Origin: JANYIP01 sp031394045
GTDB taxonomy: Bacteria > Actinomycetota > Actinomycetes > Prado026
Assembly: GCA_031394045.1 (NCBI GenBank)
Contig: JANMWN010000162.1
Span: 1-16,322 of the forward strand
Direction: 5' to 3'
DNA: 16,322 bases
The notes beneath the pieces were generated by a model. The model was not told where the DNA came from. It saw only the letters and a program-made list of their open reading frames with translations, and did not search any database. Positions 14,143 through 16,322 of this stretch are shown here, one piece after another. The first letter of the stretch is position 1; every line of letters starts with the position of its first letter. The position numbers were made by a program, and so were the translations under genes.

Positions 14143-15534
14143 TCACGAGCCTACCGGTGGCTCCGGCGTGGTCCCGCGGACTATCCGGCGCAGCCGGGCG
14201 AGCCGCTCGGTCAACTCGCGCTCGGCGCCGCGGTCGGTGGGCGTGTAGTAGTCGCGACCCGCGACGACGTCCGGCGCATGCTGCTGGGTCGCGACCCCGT
14301 GCGGGTGGTCGTGGGCGTACTGGTAGCCGGTCCCGTGGCCGAGCTTCTTGGCCCCCGCGTAGTGCGCGTCACGCAGGCCGGCCGGCACCGGCCCGACCCG
14401 GCCCTCGCGTACGTCGGCCGTGGCCGCACCGATCGCCGTCGTGACCGCGTTCGACTTCGGTGCCAGCGAGAGCGCGATCACCGCCTGCGCAAGGGTCAGC
14501 CGTCCCTCGGGCAGGCCGATCAGCTGGACCGCCTGGTACGCCGCCACGGCGGTCAGCAGCGCGGTCGGGTCAGCCAGGCCGATGTCCTCCGACGCGAGGA
14601 TGATCAGCCTGCGGGCGATGAACCGGGCGTCCTCACCCGCCTCCACCATCCGAGCCAGGTAGTGCAGCGCGGCGTCGACGTCGCTGCCCCGCACGCTCTT
14701 GATCAGCGCGCTGGTGATGTCGTAGTGCTGGTCGCCGTCCCGGTCGTAGCGCACGGCCGCCCGGTCGACCGCACGCTCGACGTCGGAGCCGTCGACCTCG
14801 CTGCGGCCGGCGGACTGGGCGCCGCCGGCTGCCGCCTCCAGCGCGGTCAGTCCCCAGCGCGCGTCTCCGGCAGCCAGCCGGGTGAGCTGTTCCATGGCGT
14901 CGTCGGTCACGGTGAGGCCGGACCCGCCGAGGCCACGCTCCTGCGTGATCGCGCGCTCGAGCAGGAGGCGTACGTCCTTCTCCTCCAGCGGCCGCAACGT
15001 CACCAGCAGGCTGCGCGAGAGCAGCGGCGCGACGATGCTGAAGCTCGGGTTCTCCGTGGTCGCGGCGATCAGAGTGACCCAGCCGTTCTCGACCGCGGGC
15101 AGCAGTGCGTCCTGCTGGGTCTTGGAGAACCGGTGCACCTCGTCGACGAACAGCACGGTGCCGCGCGCGGACGACCCGAGCTGCCGCCGAGACTCGTCGA
15201 TGACTGCACGCACGTCTTTGACCCCGGCCGTGACGGCCGAGAGCTCGACATACCTGCGGTCCCCGGCCTTGGCCACCAGGTGCGCCAGGGTCGTCTTGCC
15301 GGTGCCCGGCGGGCCCCACAGGATCAACGACGCGGCCCTGGTGCCGGTACCCGTACCTGTCCCGCCGCCCGTGCCGCCTGACCCCTCGACCAGCCGGCGC
15401 ATCGGCGAGCCGGGGGCGATGACGTGGTCCTGGCCGACCACCTCGTCGAGGGTGCGCGGGCGCATGCGTACGGCCAGGGGCGCGCTGCTCGCGGCCAGCT
15501 CGTCGCCGGCTGCCGTGAAGAGGTCGTCCACCAC
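14143..15534 (-). CDS. rarA: Replication-associated recombination protein A (MgsA/WRNIP1-type AAA+ ATPase)
   Basis: A 463-residue AAA+ ATPase that acts at stalled replication forks, related to clamp loaders. RPRTLDEVVGQDHVI starts the fold. Walker A GPPGTGKT is at 74-81, Walker B VLFVDEVHRF 127-136, sensor 1 AATTENPSF 158-166, and the PLLSRS stretch about 170-175. The C-terminal tetramerisation part includes HYDITSALIKSVRGSD and HDHPHGVATQQHAPD. Between about 51 and 65 there is a Gly/Thr-only stretch (GSGGTGGGTGTGTGT) in a loop that is usually short. The start is GTG 15534; the next codon is also GTG. A -10-like TAGGGT sits 7 nt upstream, so the message may be leaderless. Confidence 0.95.
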   Translation of the reverse strand: MVDDLFTAAGDELAASSAPLAVRMRPRTLDEVVGQDHVIAPGSPMRRLVEGSGGTGGGTGTGTGTRAASLILWGPPGTGKTTLAHLVAKAGDRRYVELSAVTAGVKDVRAVIDESRRQLGSSARGTVLFVDEVHRFSKTQQDALLPAVENGWVTLIAATTENPSFSIVAPLLSRSLLVTLRPLEEKDVRLLLERAITQERGLGGSGLTVTDDAMEQLTRLAAGDARWGLTALEAAAGGAQSAGRSEVDGSDVERAVDRAAVRYDRDGDQHYDITSALIKSVRGSDVDAALHYLARMVEAGEDARFIARRLIILASEDIGLADPTALLTAVAAYQAVQLIGLPEGRLTLAQAVIALSLAPKSNAVTTAIGAATADVREGRVGPVPAGLRDAHYAGAKKLGHGTGYQYAHDHPHGVATQQHAPDVVAGRDYYTPTDRGAERELTERLARLRRIVRGTTPEPPVGS

Positions 15535-15546
15535 GCGCCGACCCTA

Positions 15547-15821
15547 GTGGCAGACTTCGGCATCGTGGACAGCGCGCGCGGGCCGGTGACGCTCGATGCC
15601 CCTGTGACGCTCAGCGCGCTCGAGGCTGCGATCCGGGCCTCCTGGGACGAGCAGACCTCGGACACCCCGGCCTCGAGGTCGACCTGACCCGCGCGCAGTT
15701 CATCCGTGGCGAGACCTTCGGACCGGTCGACGCGATGGCCCGGCCGACGGACCTGGGTGAAGCCGCCCAGCACCGGTACGAGCTGCTGCGCAGCCGGGTC
15801 GAGGCCGCGCTCAGGGACTAG
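15547..15821 (+). pseudogene. Broken YunG-like gene (internal deletion and frameshift)
   Basis: Two pieces in different frames read as the ends of one small protein. From GTG 15547, one frame gives VTLSALEAAIRASWDEQTSD and then stops at 15687. A second frame, from about 15667 to the TAG at 15819-15821, gives GLEVDLTRAQFIRGETFGP and then RYELLRSRVEAALRD. Both resemble the two ends of YunG-family proteins, where an N-terminal ALEAAIRASW-type helix and a later EVDLTRxQF segment flank a Cys/His-containing middle. That middle is absent and the frame shifts at the join. The family name is from memory; the broken structure is read directly. The gene diverges from rarA, whose start is 12 nt away. Confidence 0.55.
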
Positions 15822-15830
15822 TGGTCCGTC

Positions 15831-15847
15831 GCCAGAAATGATCTGGC
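15831..15847 (+). terminator. Short hairpin after the broken gene
   Basis: GCCAGA-AATGA-TCTGGC is a perfect 6-bp stem starting 9 nt past the TAG at 15821. There is no T-run. It may be the former terminator of the broken gene; the stem is short and it could be chance. The rest of 15848-15939 holds no gene that I can see. Confidence 0.3.
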
Positions 15848-15939
15848 AGGTCAGGGCTGCCTGTGGACAAGATCGTCGGGTTGTCGGTCGGGTCTGCTAC
15901 GGGAATTCGTGTCGAAAAGTTGTTGTGTACCAATGACTT

Positions 15940-15955
15940 TCGAACACCTGTTCGA
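15940..15955 (+). promoter_or_regulatory. LexA (SOS) box ahead of the DUF222 gene
   Basis: TCGAACACCTGTTCGA is a perfect match to the actinobacterial LexA site TCGAAC-N4-GTTCGA. It ends 13 nt before the ATG at 15969 and would block transcription or initiation of the downstream gene until DNA damage. Confidence 0.85.
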
Positions 15956-15968
15956 GTAGGATCATGGA

Positions 15969-16322
15969 ATGACGATCACCGCGCAGCACCCGGCGACGCC
16001 CCTGGTGGGCGACCCGCTGGGGCTCGCGCAGGCCAGGGTGGATGCGGCGCTGGACCAGCTCGCCGCTGCCGTGGCCGAGCACCTTTCGGGCGGGGTTGAT
16101 CCGCTGGGGGTGGCGGGGTGGGCGCGTCGGGACGAGGCCCGGGTCGCCGCGGTCCGGCTGGTCGCGCTGGGCGAGGCCGAACGCCGCGGCGCCGCCCGCA
16201 CGGTCGGGGCGACCGGGACCGCGGCGTGGCTGTCCGGGCAGGGCGTGGCCCCCGGTGTGGCGCGTCGGGACGTGGCCCTCGCGGGGGCGCTTAGTGAGCC
16301 GGACCATCACCGCAGGGGGTGT
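15969..16322 (+). CDS. DUF222 / 13E12-type HNH endonuclease-like protein, N-terminal part (runs off right edge)
   Basis: The first 118 residues of a DUF222 protein, open at the window edge. A helical N-terminal segment (GLAQARVDAALDQLAAAVAE) precedes the DUF222 hallmark TAAWLSGQGVAPGVARRDVALAGAL. Full-length members (the mycobacterial 13E12 repeat family) usually end in an HNH nuclease domain, which would lie outside this window. An earlier ATG at 15964 gives only two codons; ATG 15969 has AGG 8 nt upstream and continues to the edge. The LexA box immediately upstream suggests DNA-damage induction, as known for other 13E12 genes. Confidence 0.88.
   Translation, partial: MTITAQHPATPLVGDPLGLAQARVDAALDQLAAAVAEHLSGGVDPLGVAGWARRDEARVAAVRLVALGEAERRGAARTVGATGTAAWLSGQGVAPGVARRDVALAGALSEPDHHRRGC

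Overview
The window is high-GC, with frequent GTG starts, short or 4-bp overlapping gene junctions, and the gene order rarA-alaS-ruvX-mltG-aroE. This points to an actinobacterium (Actinomycetota). A DUF222/HNH-type gene behind a perfect TCGAAC-N4-GTTCGA LexA box fits that. FliA-like promoters and a complete set of type IV pilus (T4P) motor genes suggest a motile member, perhaps near Nocardioidaceae or another flagellate order; the family is a guess. Nearly everything is on the minus strand, so the biological reading order runs from right to left.

Right part (about 15.5 to 9.0 kb): a housekeeping run of rarA (replication-coupled AAA+ ATPase), alaS (alanyl-tRNA synthetase), ruvX/yqgF (Holliday junction resolvase-like / rRNA processing nuclease), mltG (endolytic transglycosylase) and aroE (shikimate dehydrogenase). 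The last three junctions overlap (TGATG, ATGA, ATGA), so alaS to aroE is probably one translationally coupled operon.

Middle (about 9.0 to 5.75 kb): a signalling cassette of a Roadblock/LC7 protein with a long disordered tail, a DUF4388 protein with a long Pro/Ala-rich tail, a small MglA/CvnD-type GTPase, and an unrecognised 96-residue protein. It resembles a bacterial MglA/MglB or conservon module but has no visible histidine kinase or DUF742 protein. It sits directly upstream of the pilus genes.

Left part (about 5.75 to 0 kb): pilB (extension ATPase), pilT (retraction ATPase with a disordered N-terminal extension) and pilC (platform protein), closed by a very strong terminator. Then come a pilin gene (pilA), a perfect 15-bp hairpin, a 54-bp relic of a pilin 3' end, and a second pilin-like gene running off the left edge.

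The most interesting signal is regulatory. Four sites on the minus strand fit [C/G]TCAAG-N15-GCCGA[A/T], always with 16 nt between TCAA and GCCGA. They lie ahead of the Roadblock cassette, pilB, pilT and pilA. This looks like a FliA/WhiG-family sigma-factor promoter and would tie the GTPase module, the motors and the pilin into one regulon. The pilT site also implies a start codon 19 codons downstream of the longest reading frame, where a good ribosome-binding site is present.

Right edge (plus strand): a broken YunG-like gene, then the start of the LexA-boxed DUF222 gene. No tRNA, rRNA, CRISPR array or insertion sequence was seen.
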